A DNA stretch of 64,000 nt, from the NCBI RefSeq assembly GCF_000750955.1, contig NZ_CCEJ010000008.1:62001-126000 (forward strand), read 5' to 3'. Numbering within the stretch: the first letter of the stretch is position 1; every line of letters begins with the position of its first letter. Position numbers and translations under genes: made by a program. Of the stretch, positions 33,129 to 43,516 are shown one piece after another. The notes beneath the pieces were generated by a model. It saw nothing but the letters and a program-made list of their open reading frames with translations, searched no databases and was not told where the DNA came from. The stretch comes from Criblamydia sequanensis CRIB-18. GTDB taxonomy: Bacteria > Chlamydiota > Chlamydiia > Chlamydiales > Criblamydiaceae.

Positions 33129-35870
33129 TTATAGATTTAAAACCATTCTTAGAATATCTTCAGCCGGTTTGGATACCCTTTCAAATCCGAGCTTGCCTAA
33201 GATATGGAGCATGCCGCTATTATCTTTTAAAACATCGGCGACGATGATTTTAATCTTTTCTTTTTTAGCGATCTCGATAAGGTTTGAGAGCATTTGAGAG
33301 CCAAGCCTTTTACCATGATAGGGATCTTGTATAAGCATTGTCAAATGCGCTTCATGCAAGCCCGGCTTTCGAGACAGCCTTGCAACCCCTATAATTTCCG
33401 GATGGTTATTTTTGATAAGTTCTGCCACCATAGCGATTTCTCGATCAAAATCATTAAAACAAATCCTGACAAGCCTGTCATGAGAGGCTCTTTTTTCAAG
33501 GCTAAGGAAAGAAAAATACCTCTGTCTTATGCTTTCTTCGCCAAGATACTTATGAAAAGTGACAAGAAGCGACTCATCTTCCGGTTTTATGGGGCGAAGA
33601 AGGACATTTTCCCCTGTTTTTAAAGTAATATTTGATACATATTCTTTGGGGTAAGGTCTAATGGCCGGTTTTGGTAAATCCTCGTCTTTAACTATCTTAT
33701 CCTCCAACACAAACCGTGCATCTAGGGCAATAACCCCTTCCTCAGTGACTATCAGAGGGTTGATATCACTCTCTTTGATGCGGTTTAAATCCAAGATAAG
33801 ATCAGAAAAAGCGATTAAAGTGCGTTTTAGGGTTTCCAAATCGACAGCTTTTTTGCCTCGGAACCCTTTTAGAGCCTGATAGATTTTTGTCTGCTCCATT
33901 AATTTTTCAGCTGATTTTTCATTTAAAGGGGGCAAAGCTAAGGAGCTATCCTTAAATATTTCAACCATTTCCCCTCCCATCCCAAATAAGATAATAGGGC
34001 CGAACTGCGGGTCTGTAGACGAGCCAAGGATCAACTCAAAACCTTTATTTAAAATCATTTTTTGTACTGTTACGCCCTGAAAATCTTTTTCAAGCCCTCT
34101 TTTTTTAAGCCCATTTTGTATTTCAAGAAAAGCTTCTTGAACTTCTTTTTCATTTTTTAAATTTAATTTTACGCCGCCGACATCGGTTTTATGCGTGATG
34201 GTTTCAGAGTGCAACTTTACAACAATCGGGTAGCCAATTTCTGAAGCTGCTTTCATAGCTTCCGTCTCATCTTTTGCGATAATGGTTCTTACTGTCGGGA
34301 TATCGTAGATTTGAAGCAGTTCCTTAGATTCAAACTCTGTAAGAAGGGATCGGTTTTCATCAATTGCTTTTTGTAAGATTTGCAAACCTTTCTTTCTTTT
34401 AGCAAGCCACTCTTTGTCAATTCCAAGAGAAACCGGTGTTTCGTATAAAAGGGATAAATTATGGCTGTAGCTCCACATTTTAGCAAAACACCAGGCGGCA
34501 TCATCCGGGTAAGCAAAATTGGGAATACCGGTTTCATTTAATAGCCTCGCTCCTTGTTTTACAGAATCCCCTCCCATCCAGCTTGTGATAATCGGCTTAT
34601 CTTTTATTTCAGCAAATGGGCGTAAAGACGCTGCAATCCCAAGCGCGTCTGTCATATCTTGAGGCGATAGAACCACAAGCAAGCCGTCGGCTGTTTTATC
34701 CTTAACAACGACCTCTAGGGTTTTAAAGTAGCGCTCAGAAGAAGCATCGCCTAAGATGTCGACAGGGTTAGAATGACTCCAAGCGGCAGGTAAAAATTGA
34801 TTTAACTTTTCTTTTGTTTCTTCCTCAAGAGGGCTTAGGGCCCCTCCGTTTAAAATAAGGGAATCTACAGCTAAAACCGAGGGGCCGCCGGCATTTGTGA
34901 TAATCGCAAGTTTATTCCCTTTAGGAAGAGGCTGTCTTGATAAAGCCGAAGCCATGTCAAATAGCTCGGAAATTGTTTCAACTCTAAGAACGCCGGCTCT
35001 TAGTAAAGCTGCGTCAAAAACATCATCGCTGCCGGAAAGAGACCCTGTGTGGGATGCGGCAGCATTGGCCGCTGCTTGAGACCTTCCCCCCTTAATGACA
35101 ATAATAGGCTTTTCTAAAGCGATTTGCCTTGCAGCTGAAAGAAAAGATCTCGCATCTCCGACAGATTCCATATACATTAAGATGCTTTTTGTTTTGGGGT
35201 CATCGCCAAAGTAATGGATTAAGTCACCCCAAGTCACATCGGCCATAGAGCCCACCGAGACGAAACTGCTAAACCCGATTCTTTCTGAAAAACTCCAATC
35301 TAAAACGGCGGTGCACATGGCCCCTGACTGGCTAATAAAAGCGATAGACCCATCTAACGCCATCCCTTTTGCGAAGGTAGCGTTTAAATTAGCGCTTGGG
35401 TTCATCACGCCTAAACAATTTGGACCAATAAGCTTAATGTTATTTGCTTTAATCAGCTTTTTTATCTCTTGTTCAAGCGCTTCACCTTTCCTGCCGATTT
35501 CTTTAAAGCCTGCTGAAATGACAATCACTGAAGGGACTTTCTTTAGCCCAAGTTCAGCAATTATTTTAGGGACAGTAACAGCCGGTGTGACAATGACTGC
35601 AAGGTCCGGAGCTATAGGCAGGCTTTCAATGGAGGGGTAGCATTTAAGGCCTAACACCTCTTCTCGTTTAGGGTTAACGGGATAAATAGGCCCTTTAAAC
35701 CGAGCGGAGGTGAGGTTAATCAAAATAGTTCTTGCAACACTTCCAATGTCATCTTTAGCTCCAATTAAAGCAATCGACTTTGGTTTAAAAAGAGGATCAA
35801 GCGGCTGGAACGAGGGTTCTAAAAAGTTTTGCGAAGGGTCGAATTGATCAGGGCTAGATTTATTTTCCAT
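33129..35870 (-). CDS. NDP-forming acyl-CoA synthetase fused to GNAT (PatZ/Pat-like)
   Basis: This 913-residue protein joins, in order, a CoA-binding domain (about 20-155, [20 protein letters not shown]), succinyl-CoA-ligase-like domains (about 165-470) with the phospho-histidine motif ASHTGSLSG near 275, an ATP-grasp domain (about 500-725), and a C-terminal GNAT domain (about 755-913). E. coli PatZ/YfiQ has the same order and acetylates lysines of metabolic enzymes. There the ligase half is degenerate, whereas here the SHTG histidine is kept, so acyl-CoA synthetase activity is possible. It heads an operon with a TPR and a zinc-ribbon protein. Confidence 0.88.
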   Translation of the reverse strand: MENKSSPDQFDPSQNFLEPSFQPLDPLFKPKSIALIGAKDDIGSVARTILINLTSARFKGPIYPVNPKREEVLGLKCYPSIESLPIAPDLAVIVTPAVTVPKIIAELGLKKVPSVIVISAGFKEIGRKGEALEQEIKKLIKANNIKLIGPNCLGVMNPSANLNATFAKGMALDGSIAFISQSGAMCTAVLDWSFSERIGFSSFVSVGSMADVTWGDLIHYFGDDPKTKSILMYMESVGDARSFLSAARQIALEKPIIVIKGGRSQAAANAAASHTGSLSGSDDVFDAALLRAGVLRVETISELFDMASALSRQPLPKGNKLAIITNAGGPSVLAVDSLILNGGALSPLEEETKEKLNQFLPAAWSHSNPVDILGDASSERYFKTLEVVVKDKTADGLLVVLSPQDMTDALGIAASLRPFAEIKDKPIITSWMGGDSVKQGARLLNETGIPNFAYPDDAAWCFAKMWSYSHNLSLLYETPVSLGIDKEWLAKRKKGLQILQKAIDENRSLLTEFESKELLQIYDIPTVRTIIAKDETEAMKAASEIGYPIVVKLHSETITHKTDVGGVKLNLKNEKEVQEAFLEIQNGLKKRGLEKDFQGVTVQKMILNKGFELILGSSTDPQFGPIILFGMGGEMVEIFKDSSLALPPLNEKSAEKLMEQTKIYQALKGFRGKKAVDLETLKRTLIAFSDLILDLNRIKESDINPLIVTEEGVIALDARFVLEDKIVKDEDLPKPAIRPYPKEYVSNITLKTGENVLLRPIKPEDESLLVTFHKYLGEESIRQRYFSFLSLEKRASHDRLVRICFNDFDREIAMVAELIKNNHPEIIGVARLSRKPGLHEAHLTMLIQDPYHGKRLGSQMLSNLIEIAKKEKIKIIVADVLKDNSGMLHILGKLGFERVSKPAEDILRMVLNL

Positions 35871-36307
35871 AACACTCTTTTATATTTTCTTCCGGAGATT
35901 TCATTTTTCTCATGAAGTTCTAATTCAGACTTTATTACCCGATAATTTCCACTCTGTAATAAAAAAAGTTTTTTTAATAGGGTCTTTTAGATTTGTTTTT
36001 TAAAAAAAAGGTGAAAAGAATGGGAAAAGATGGTTTAATAGTGTATTGCAGTTAACATATTTGATTGCAATTGTTTATGTTTTTATATGAAAAAAATAAA
36101 GACTTAAAATAGTTCTCTCATTAACTTTTACTCTATGTAAATGACATTAAATCATTAGCTTACACTCAAATCATTTGAGAATAATTATTTTGAGTTAACA
36201 AGGTTCTAAGAAATTCTTTTTTACTGTTGAAATAAATTAGGAAGTGTTATTTCAAAACTGTAGTAATGCAAGGGATTTCCTAGAAGCTCACAAGGAATTA
36301 TAAAACT
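35871..36307. other. AT-rich divergent region before the response regulator gene
   Basis: About 440 bp between the divergent PatZ-like and response-regulator genes. No gene-like ORF is seen. It is rich in A/T runs. The sequence just before the start (AAGGAATTATAAAACT) includes an AAGGA ribosome site. Confidence 0.5.
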
Positions 36308-36997
36308 ATGTACAAACCGACCATCCTACTGATCGAAGATGAAGAGGACATTGCTTCACTTATTAAGCTCCAGGCTGAAATGTCGGGCTATAAGCTTCAT
36401 GTTGAAGTCGATGGTCTTAATGGATTGCTAGCCGTTAAACGAGAAAAGCCGGACCTTGTTATCCTAGACTTGATGCTCCCGGGTCAGAGCGGTCTTGATG
36501 TTTGCCGAAAAATGAAAAATGATGACGATTTAAAAAATATCCCTGTCATTATGATTTCGGCTAAAAGCGAAGAGATCGATGTGGTTTTAGGCCTTGAGCT
36601 TGGCGCCGATGACTATGTGACAAAGCCTTTTTCCCCAAAAGTTCTTTTTTCTAGAGTCCGCGCCATTTTAAGAAGAGCTAAAGAACAAGAAAAAACTCCA
36701 AAAATTGTCAATTTCGGCTATTTTGTCGTAGAAATAGACCGCTATCTTGTAAGAAAAGGCGAGGAGCCGATAGCGCTCACTCTTTCCGAGTTTGGTATTT
36801 TAAAACGCCTTGTCTTAAATCGAGGCAAAGTTTTGACTCGTAATCAGTTACTTGATGACGTTCAAAATGACGATGCCTTTATTGTTGATAGAAATATCGA
36901 CGTCCATATAGCGGCTCTTAGAAAAAAATTGGGCCCTAATTTTAAATGGATCGAGACTGTCAGGGGCGTTGGATACCGATTTAAAGAAGAAGATTAA
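36308..36997 (+). CDS. OmpR/PhoB-family response regulator
   Basis: A receiver domain (1-120) has the acidic pocket Asp11/Glu12, phospho-acceptor Asp54 (VILDLMLPG), a MISAKS switch region and the conserved Lys of VTKPFSP. A winged-helix DNA-binding domain (about 133-227) ends in WIETVRGVGYRFKEE. All residues for phosphorylation are present, unlike the atypical chlamydial ChxR. No histidine kinase gene is nearby, so it is an orphan regulator. It is convergent with the NFACT gene, with a 4-bp overlap of stop ends. Confidence 0.92.
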   Translation: MYKPTILLIEDEEDIASLIKLQAEMSGYKLHVEVDGLNGLLAVKREKPDLVILDLMLPGQSGLDVCRKMKNDDDLKNIPVIMISAKSEEIDVVLGLELGADDYVTKPFSPKVLFSRVRAILRRAKEQEKTPKIVNFGYFVVEIDRYLVRKGEEPIALTLSEFGILKRLVLNRGKVLTRNQLLDDVQNDDAFIVDRNIDVHIAALRKKLGPNFKWIETVRGVGYRFKEED

Positions 36998-38358
36998 GAA
37001 TTAAAATCTTTTATTAAAAGTTTAGCTTGAACCTCATCGTAATTAATCCAACGTGTTTTCTTTTGCATTAAAAAAACAGCTCCGGGTTTTCCTTTGGCCT
37101 TTCTTACAAATTTGCATTCCGTCTCATAAACTTCTCTTTTTCCCGAATGCTTATTTTTAGAAAAATGAATGGCAAGAAGAGCCGCCTCATCAAGGGTAGA
37201 GGGACCAGGAGGTTGCTTTCCTACTTTAACAATGACATGAGCCCCCGATGTTCCGGCAGCGTGAAAAAAAAGATCTTTCCCTTTTGCGATTGTAAAGGTT
37301 AACCGGTCATTGTTTTTAGCGGAGGTCCCAACCAAGATCTCAAAGCCTTCTGTTGAAGTAAATTTTTTGAAAACGCCGCCTTTTCTTGATTCAATTTCTA
37401 TGGCAGGCTCTTTTTTTATATCCGGTTTTTGAGTGGCTTTTAACTCTTTTAAGGAAGAAATTGATTTTATCTTTTCAAGGTTTTCTTTTAGATGAGAGAG
37501 GACTAATTCTTCTTTCTCTATTTTTTTTAGGACTTGGGGAATGCCTCTTTCTAAACGCTTAGCTTTTTCATAGCGTTTTTTTAGCTCCTCATTAAGCGGG
37601 ATTAAAGGGTCTAAAGATAGAATTATCGTCGCGTCTTTTTTCCAATCGTAGACTTCAACTTCTTTTGCTTTTTTACCGATTTTATAGAGATTGGCCTTAA
37701 TAAGGTCCGCTTCGTGTTTTATAGAATCAAAAGTTTGGCAGTGATTGAGCTCCTTATTTAGTTTATCGATGAGTTTTCTTTTGCCGGTGATCGTTTTTTC
37801 AACTCTCTTAAGAGCCTCTAATTTCTTAAGCTCAAAATCGTTTCTTTCTTCAGCTATTTGATAAAACTCATCCAAGTTTACTTTTGGAAGAGGCTCTAAC
37901 TTATCTTGATTTTTTATAAAGGTAATCGAAATGGAAAGCGGGAGGTTTGGCTTTTGACTATATAATCTTTCAAGGTTTCTTCTTATTAAATGAAGGTTCC
38001 CTCTTTTAGGGATTAGACAAATATAAAGCGTGAAATCTTGGGTTTCCAAGGTTAAAATACGATCTTTTTCCGATAACTTGATTGTGTTAAGCGTTTGATC
38101 GATAAGCCGGTTTAAAGGATGGCTAAAGGAGAGCTCCTTTCCCTTTCGTTTACTTAAATGAAACCTCAAAAAACCTTCTTTTAAAGAAACAAGGAAGGTT
38201 TTTTGAGAATCTTTTAATTTTAAGTGAAAGAGGAAAACGTCTTCTTGAATAGATTCGATAGAAATAAAAGCGGCACCCTCTATTTCCTCTTTTAATAGAT
38301 CAAGTTGATTTCTCATGTCTAGCCATGAAAAATTAAGCTTATTGGAATTTCTATTCAT
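36994..38358 (-). CDS. NFACT-family (RqcH/FbpA-like) protein
   Basis: The C-terminal part (about residues 325-450) is an NFACT RNA-binding domain: FEILVGTSAKNNDRLTF, then DLFFHAAGTSGAHVIVK and LAIHFSKNKHSGKREVYE, ending in GKPGAVFLMQKK. The middle is a coiled coil with helix-hairpin elements (about 185-310). RqcH proteins bind stalled 50S subunits and add alanine tails to nascent chains. At 454 residues it is about 100 shorter than typical RqcH, with a compact or divergent NFACT-N domain, so full RqcH activity is uncertain. Confidence 0.8.
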   Translation of the reverse strand: MNRNSNKLNFSWLDMRNQLDLLKEEIEGAAFISIESIQEDVFLFHLKLKDSQKTFLVSLKEGFLRFHLSKRKGKELSFSHPLNRLIDQTLNTIKLSEKDRILTLETQDFTLYICLIPKRGNLHLIRRNLERLYSQKPNLPLSISITFIKNQDKLEPLPKVNLDEFYQIAEERNDFELKKLEALKRVEKTITGKRKLIDKLNKELNHCQTFDSIKHEADLIKANLYKIGKKAKEVEVYDWKKDATIILSLDPLIPLNEELKKRYEKAKRLERGIPQVLKKIEKEELVLSHLKENLEKIKSISSLKELKATQKPDIKKEPAIEIESRKGGVFKKFTSTEGFEILVGTSAKNNDRLTFTIAKGKDLFFHAAGTSGAHVIVKVGKQPPGPSTLDEAALLAIHFSKNKHSGKREVYETECKFVRKAKGKPGAVFLMQKKTRWINYDEVQAKLLIKDFNS

Positions 38359-38408
38359 TGGCTTTTCTATATTTTATGCCTTTAAATTTTAAGAGGACAA
38401 GAAAACGC

Positions 38409-39029
38409 TTAAGACTTGCCGGCTACATATTTTTCCAAAGCCCTTAAAGCCTCAAATGAAACTTCGACTTTAAAATCACATAAGAGATCTTCCCCAATCA
38501 TCCCATTAAATTCTTTACCTTCGCTTATCTTTAGAGTCGAGCTAATAATTTCAATAATACGAGAAACAGAAGGGATGTCTTTTGCTACATATTTTACAGC
38601 AAGATCAGGCGCTAAGCCATCTTCTGATCTAACGATCAAATCGGCAAGTTCCGGAATCGCTCTAATTAAAGCAGTTTTAGATACACGGCCAGAGCCGTTG
38701 CCATCAGACAGAAGAGATTCTTCAAAAACTTTATAAGCCTTATCATTTGTGAATAAAATTTGTATAATATTTCCTCGGCCCATTGTAGAAAAAATGATAT
38801 CGCTTTCTTTTTCTTCGCCTTCTCTTCGCGTTGTTAAATCAAGCGTATCAATTTTTTTTATAAGGGAGGCTATGACGCTGTGATCGGGATGGAAAATTCG
38901 AACAGGGTATGGGCCCAATTCACCAACTTGTAGTTCGAATACTTGAATTGCTTTTCCTGTAGATCCATTATAGCCTTGGTTGAAAAGTCGATCGAGTAAC
39001 CCTATTTCTCTTTTTTCAGTTTCAAGCAT
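38409..39029 (-). CDS. Conserved hypothetical protein
   Basis: I do not recognise this 206-residue protein. It has no signal peptide or membrane helix. It appears alpha/beta with VFELQVGELGPYPVRIFHPDHSVIASL near the start and a helical C-terminus. An AAGGAAAT ribosome site precedes ATG 39029. It lies 50 bp upstream of the NFACT gene on the same strand and is divergent from the acyl-CoA dehydrogenase gene. Confidence 0.55.
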   Translation of the reverse strand: MLETEKREIGLLDRLFNQGYNGSTGKAIQVFELQVGELGPYPVRIFHPDHSVIASLIKKIDTLDLTTRREGEEKESDIIFSTMGRGNIIQILFTNDKAYKVFEESLLSDGNGSGRVSKTALIRAIPELADLIVRSEDGLAPDLAVKYVAKDIPSVSRIIEIISSTLKISEGKEFNGMIGEDLLCDFKVEVSFEALRALEKYVAGKS

Positions 39030-39224
39030 TTTATTTCCTTAAGGTTTGGTAAAATTTTGATGAGCTTGTAAGGTATCACTTTGTACTTTTATTTGAAAAT
39101 ATTAGCCTTTGCCAGTTGCTTTTTGTAAAAAATCTCAAAATAATTTTATTTATTGTCCTTTACAAAGTGTCTCTTCACCCATTATTAATGAGTTTTTAAA
39201 AACAAATTGCTAAAGGGCTCATTC

Positions 39225-41141
39225 ATGGATCAGAAAATGGGAAAAAAAACAACAGATGTCGAAGACGATGCAATACTTGCCGGGCGAGAAACTAATGCGG
39301 GAAAAAGACACGCTCTTGAAGTTACCGAAGAAGCAAGAGAAAAAGAATGGCGTAATCCAAGCTTTGGCTCAAAGCTATTTTTAGGCGATTTTGATGAATC
39401 GATGCTTTATCCATTCCCCGCTCAAAGCGAGGAAGACAGAGCAGTTGGTGAAGCTTTTGTTGAAAAGCTTTCTCATTTTTTAGAAACGCATCTAGACCCT
39501 GATGAAGTCGATAAAACACGAGAAATTCCGGAAGAAGTCATTCGAGGGCTTGCTGAAATGGGTGTTTTTGCGATGAAAATCCCGAAAGAATATAACGGCC
39601 TCGGGTTTTCTCAAACCAATTACAATAGAGCAGTTATGAAAGTCGCCTCTTATTGCGGGGCGACAGCGGTTCTTATTTCAGCTCATCAATCAATCGGGGT
39701 TCCCCAGCCTCTTCTTATGTATGGAACAGAAGAGCAAAAAAAGAAATTTTTACCGAGATTTAGAAAAGGGGATATTTCAGCTTTTGCACTTACTGAAGTA
39801 GATGTCGGTTCAGACCCCGCAAGAATGAGTTCGGAAGCTAAATTATCCTCTGATGGGTCTCACTATATTTTAAATGGAACAAAGCTATGGTGTACCAATG
39901 GAACCATCGCAGATGTCATTGTGGTTATGGCAAAAACCGCTCCTAAAATAGTCGGGGGGAAAGAAAGAACTCAAATATCTGCATTTATTCTCGATATGGA
40001 TACACCCGGTATTGAAGTGATCCATAGATGCGAATTTATGGGCCTTGGCGGCATCTATAACGGAATGATTAAATTTACAAACGTTAAAATCCCTAAGGAA
40101 AATTTAATTGCCGAAGAAGGCAGGGGCCTTGCTATGGCGCTTGCTACTATTAATGTCGGCAGATTGACCCTTCCTGCTGCTTGTACAGGCGGCGCTAAAC
40201 AATGCCTCTCTGTTGCAAGGCGTTGGGGTAAAAAGAGACAGCAATGGGGGCTTCCTATCGGCCAGCATGAAGCAGGACGAGAAAAAATCGCCTATATGGC
40301 AGCCACGACTTTTGCTATGGAAGCTGTGACATGGTTAACAAGCAGATGGGCTGATGAGAAGAAAGTGGATATTAGGATCGAAGCTGCTATGGCAAAACTT
40401 TTTTGCACTGAAGAGCTTTGGAAAATTGCCGATATGACCCTTCAGCTTAGAGGAGGAAGAGGCTTTGAGAAAGCCACTTCTCTAAAAGCCAGAGGAGAAG
40501 AGCCTTATGCCATTGAACGAGGCCTTAGAGATTGTAGAGTCAACACGATCTTAGAAGGTTCCTCTGAGATCATGAAGTTATTTTTAGCAAGAGAAGCCAT
40601 GGACCCCCACTTAAGGCTTGCAAAGCCGCTTCTTAATCCTAAAACCGGTTTTATGGAAAAAGTAAAAACAGGCTTTAAATTGCTTGGCCATTACGCACTT
40701 TGGGTTCCAAAACAGTGGTTTTCAAGTTTTCATAGCAAACCCTACAATGAACTTGGCAAGCTTGCACCTCACTATCGGTTCATTGAAAATGCGTCTAAAC
40801 GTCTTTCAAGAAAATTATTCCTAGGGATGGCCAAATATCAGCAAAATTTAGAAAAAAAACAGCTTTTTCTTGGCAGGCTTATGGAGATAGGAACGGATCT
40901 TTTTGTAATGGGGACGACTTGCTCTTATGCCGCTTATCTTGCCAATAAGGGAGAGGATAAAAAGGACGCCATTTTACTTGCGGATTACTTCTGTTTACTT
41001 GCAAGAAGAAGAATTGCCGCTCGTTTTGACTTATTGGATGATAATGACGATCGTGAACTAAATAACGTTGCCAAAATGGTTCTTGATGACAAAGCTAAAT
41101 GGCTTGAAGAAGGCATTATCTGGGTCGGAGAAAAAAATTAA
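39225..41141 (+). CDS. Acyl-CoA dehydrogenase (large form)
   Basis: Acyl-CoA dehydrogenases oxidise acyl-CoA to enoyl-CoA with FAD. The N-terminal domain (about 80-200), the FAD-binding segment AFALTEVDVGSDPARM, and the WCTNGTIADVIVVMAKT strand are typical. The C-terminal helical domain has QLRGGRGFEKAT and NTILEGSSEIMKLF, where the Glu of LEG matches the catalytic base of MCAD-type enzymes. At 638 residues it is larger than the usual ~380; the extra ~170 C-terminal residues are helical. ATG 39225 is chosen over a TTG at 39207. A fatty-acid degradation gene fits environmental rather than classical chlamydiae. Confidence 0.9.
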   Translation: MDQKMGKKTTDVEDDAILAGRETNAGKRHALEVTEEAREKEWRNPSFGSKLFLGDFDESMLYPFPAQSEEDRAVGEAFVEKLSHFLETHLDPDEVDKTREIPEEVIRGLAEMGVFAMKIPKEYNGLGFSQTNYNRAVMKVASYCGATAVLISAHQSIGVPQPLLMYGTEEQKKKFLPRFRKGDISAFALTEVDVGSDPARMSSEAKLSSDGSHYILNGTKLWCTNGTIADVIVVMAKTAPKIVGGKERTQISAFILDMDTPGIEVIHRCEFMGLGGIYNGMIKFTNVKIPKENLIAEEGRGLAMALATINVGRLTLPAACTGGAKQCLSVARRWGKKRQQWGLPIGQHEAGREKIAYMAATTFAMEAVTWLTSRWADEKKVDIRIEAAMAKLFCTEELWKIADMTLQLRGGRGFEKATSLKARGEEPYAIERGLRDCRVNTILEGSSEIMKLFLAREAMDPHLRLAKPLLNPKTGFMEKVKTGFKLLGHYALWVPKQWFSSFHSKPYNELGKLAPHYRFIENASKRLSRKLFLGMAKYQQNLEKKQLFLGRLMEIGTDLFVMGTTCSYAAYLANKGEDKKDAILLADYFCLLARRRIAARFDLLDDNDDRELNNVAKMVLDDKAKWLEEGIIWVGEKN

Positions 41142-42031
41142 GACCAGTAGAAATCTTGGCTGCTCAATCTTTTCTTTAATGAAAGAGGGGCATCCTTTGA
41201 TTTCGAGCCGATGAGATATCCAAGTGTTTTAGCGGTTAGATGCATCATCCCATAAGGGATGAGTGAGGGTTTTTCTTTCTTAAGAAATTTTAACATTTCT
41301 ATTAAATATAAATACCCAAGAGATCGGATGGACTTAAGTTTCGGCAAGTCGTAAGAGGCTCTTGCAAGGCCTGTATCAAAAGCTCTTTTGAATTCATCTT
41401 TCAAGGTATAGCTATGGGAATGTTTGACAATAGCATCGGCAACATAGGCAACAGAATGCCCTTTAAGGATTAAATGAGCGCAAGCTAAAGTATCTTCTCC
41501 AAGTAAAACATCCTGAAATCCTCCTACGCTATCAAGCGCCTCTTTTGAGTAAGCAGCTGCCGAGTTGGAGCAGAAAAATGCCGTGCTGCCTTTCTTTCTT
41601 ATAGAGGACAAACCCCTAAGTTCACTTTTTTCCCCATAATTGAAATATCGGACAAATGATTCAAGGGTTTTGGCATTGGTATGAGGCAATTGCCTAGCGT
41701 AAGTTAAGCTTGCTTTCTTTCGAAGGATAGGGTCCACCAATTTTTCTATAAAATCATCATGTTGAGGGTAGGCATCGGGTGTCATCATGACCACAATGTC
41801 TGTATTGAGATAAGAACAGGCAAGATTTCTTGTCTTGCCATGATTAAATTCAGCCCTTGGAATGACAAGCGTTTCAACCCCCATTTGCTTTGCTTCCTCG
41901 ACTGTCCCGTCTTGAGAGGAAGAGTTGACAAGGAGTATTTTTGGGTTAAGCCCCGATCTAAGTAAAGGTGGCAGACAAAAGGGAAGATGCTTTTTTGCAT
42001 TATGTGTGATGATAGCGACACCGACTGTCAT
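41138..42031 (-). CDS. Family 2 glycosyltransferase, rhamnosyltransferase-like
   Basis: A GT-A family 2 glycosyltransferase of 297 residues, starting with MTVGVAIITHNAKKHLPFCL and carrying VNSSSQDGT and the MTPDAYPQHDDF metal-site region (PDA in place of DxD). It is the last gene of the CDP-deoxyhexose operon and is the natural candidate to transfer that sugar to a surface glycan. AAAGGAAAA precedes ATG 42031; a longer frame from 42070 lacks support. Its stop overlaps that of the convergent acyl-CoA dehydrogenase by 4 bp. Confidence 0.85.
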   Translation of the reverse strand: MTVGVAIITHNAKKHLPFCLPPLLRSGLNPKILLVNSSSQDGTVEEAKQMGVETLVIPRAEFNHGKTRNLACSYLNTDIVVMMTPDAYPQHDDFIEKLVDPILRKKASLTYARQLPHTNAKTLESFVRYFNYGEKSELRGLSSIRKKGSTAFFCSNSAAAYSKEALDSVGGFQDVLLGEDTLACAHLILKGHSVAYVADAIVKHSHSYTLKDEFKRAFDTGLARASYDLPKLKSIRSLGYLYLIEMLKFLKKEKPSLIPYGMMHLTAKTLGYLIGSKSKDAPLSLKKRLSSQDFYWS

Positions 42032-42042
42032 AATTTTTCCTT

Positions 42043-42966
42043 TTAATTTAGAAATTCTTGACGATACCAATTAGCAAGTTCATCCCAAGCCTTGCTTTCA
42101 GACCAACCTAAGTTGTAATCCATGACCTTATGGCATGCAATTCTTTTCTTTGGCTCTTCGAAAGTTTGTTTTTCAGCAAAAGTGAGAAGACATGAGAGGG
42201 GAAGTCTTTTTTTCATTTCAGAAGCAAACCTTAAAGCGAAAGCGCTTTGAGGTTCCGCATAAGCACTTGGAGATAATTTGTGTTTTTTATTTTCAGCAAA
42301 ATAAGCGTAGGAAAGCGATAGAAGAGAGACCGGAACATTATCACGGATATAAAAAGGGGTTTTTACTGCCGCCACTTCATTTTTTGCCCAGGTTTTAATT
42401 AAATAGGTTGTAAAACGATCTTCTTCATAGGGCCCAAAAGGATTTGCTATTACAAATTTAGAAAGGGGCAAGCCTATTTTTTTGCATAGGAATCTAAAAA
42501 TTTGCCAGGTTAGCCCTTTAGATAGTCCATAGGGTGAAAATGCTTCTTTTGTTTTTTCTCCTAACCCTTCATCAGCTTCAAAAACAGTACCGGTCAAAAT
42601 ACATCGTTTACAGCTAAATTCTTTCAACTTTCGAAGAACTTCTTCTAAGTTCTTAGTATTTTGTTCCATAGCATGAGAGTAGTTGAAAAGAGGGCATTTG
42701 TAATTATTTACAAAAGCGCCATGATGGCAAAATAAATCCCAAGGCCCGGCTTCCTCGATTAATTGGTTAAAAGAGGGGCTGCCAAAAGGGATATGGGTCC
42801 GAACGTCCGCAAAATCTTGAAGTTTTTTAACTCTTACAAGGCGCTGTCCTTGGTATTCTTCTAGAGGCCTTAAGAGCGGGGCAACTACCGTATGGCCTTT
42901 CTCCTGCAACGCTTTGATAAACCAGTACCCCGTAAAAGAGCTTCCGCCGGTAAATAAAATCTTCAT
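42043..42966 (-). CDS. NAD(P)-dependent epimerase/reductase of the CDP-sugar pathway
   Basis: An extended short-chain dehydrogenase/reductase of 307 residues with the N-terminal Rossmann motif FTGGSSFTGYWF and an active-site pair SPYGLSKG (Tyr-x3-Lys) near residue 146. In this operon it most likely reduces or epimerises the CDP-4-keto-6-deoxyhexose made by the dehydratase. It overlaps the 3,5-epimerase gene by 4 bp. The final sugar stereochemistry cannot be read from sequence. Confidence 0.8.
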   Translation of the reverse strand: MKILFTGGSSFTGYWFIKALQEKGHTVVAPLLRPLEEYQGQRLVRVKKLQDFADVRTHIPFGSPSFNQLIEEAGPWDLFCHHGAFVNNYKCPLFNYSHAMEQNTKNLEEVLRKLKEFSCKRCILTGTVFEADEGLGEKTKEAFSPYGLSKGLTWQIFRFLCKKIGLPLSKFVIANPFGPYEEDRFTTYLIKTWAKNEVAAVKTPFYIRDNVPVSLLSLSYAYFAENKKHKLSPSAYAEPQSAFALRFASEMKKRLPLSCLLTFAEKQTFEEPKKRIACHKVMDYNLGWSESKAWDELANWYRQEFLN

Positions 42967-43508
42967 TTCAGATGTGTGTCCGAAGAAAAATCATGATGAG
43001 AGCTATCCCTTTCCGAGACAACTTTTGGTTGAAAGGGCCAAGCAATAGAAAACGCAGGGTCATTCCATCGAATCCCTCTTTCTTTTTCTTTAGAATAATG
43101 CATTGAAACGAGGTATAGGATTTCAGTATCTTCTTCAAGGGTTAAAAAGCCATGAGCGAACCCTTTAGGAACATACATCATTAGATTATTAGAAGGCGAT
43201 AAGGAGGCTCCAAAGCTTTTTCCAAAAGTTAAGGAATCAGGCCTTATATCAAGGATGACATCATAAATGCTGCCTTTGATGCAGCGAACCAATTTTTCCT
43301 CACTATAGGGGGGTAATTGATAATGCAAACCTCTTAGGGTGGCTTTTTTTTTGCTTTGCGAATGGTTTGCTTGAATAAAATTGCCTTGCAGCCCCTTTTT
43401 TTTAAACTCTTCGGAACAAAAAATTCTGGAGAAAAAACCACGCTCATCAAGTTTTGGCTGATCCTTAATAAGGAAGGCTCCTTCTAGAGGCAAAGACTCA
43501 AAAATCAT
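42963..43508 (-). CDS. dTDP/CDP-4-keto-6-deoxyhexose 3,5-epimerase family (RmlC-like)
   Basis: The 181-residue protein is an RmlC-type cupin: DERGFFSRIF near residue 21, the catalytic His in LRGLHYQLPP near residue 61, and PKGFAHGFLTLEE further on. RmlC acts on dTDP-sugars; here, with a CDP-glucose pathway upstream, a CDP-linked 3- or 3,5-epimerase is more likely. It lies 8 bp after the dehydratase gene. This step would produce an L- or altered D-deoxyhexose. Confidence 0.85.
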   Translation of the reverse strand: MIFESLPLEGAFLIKDQPKLDERGFFSRIFCSEEFKKKGLQGNFIQANHSQSKKKATLRGLHYQLPPYSEEKLVRCIKGSIYDVILDIRPDSLTFGKSFGASLSPSNNLMMYVPKGFAHGFLTLEEDTEILYLVSMHYSKEKERGIRWNDPAFSIAWPFQPKVVSERDSSHHDFSSDTHLK

Positions 43509-43516
43509 AAAAATTC

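Noticed and set aside
36061-36307. Possible riboswitch or small RNA before the response regulator
   Set aside because: No stable stem or known motif could be drawn by eye; only AT-rich sequence is seen.
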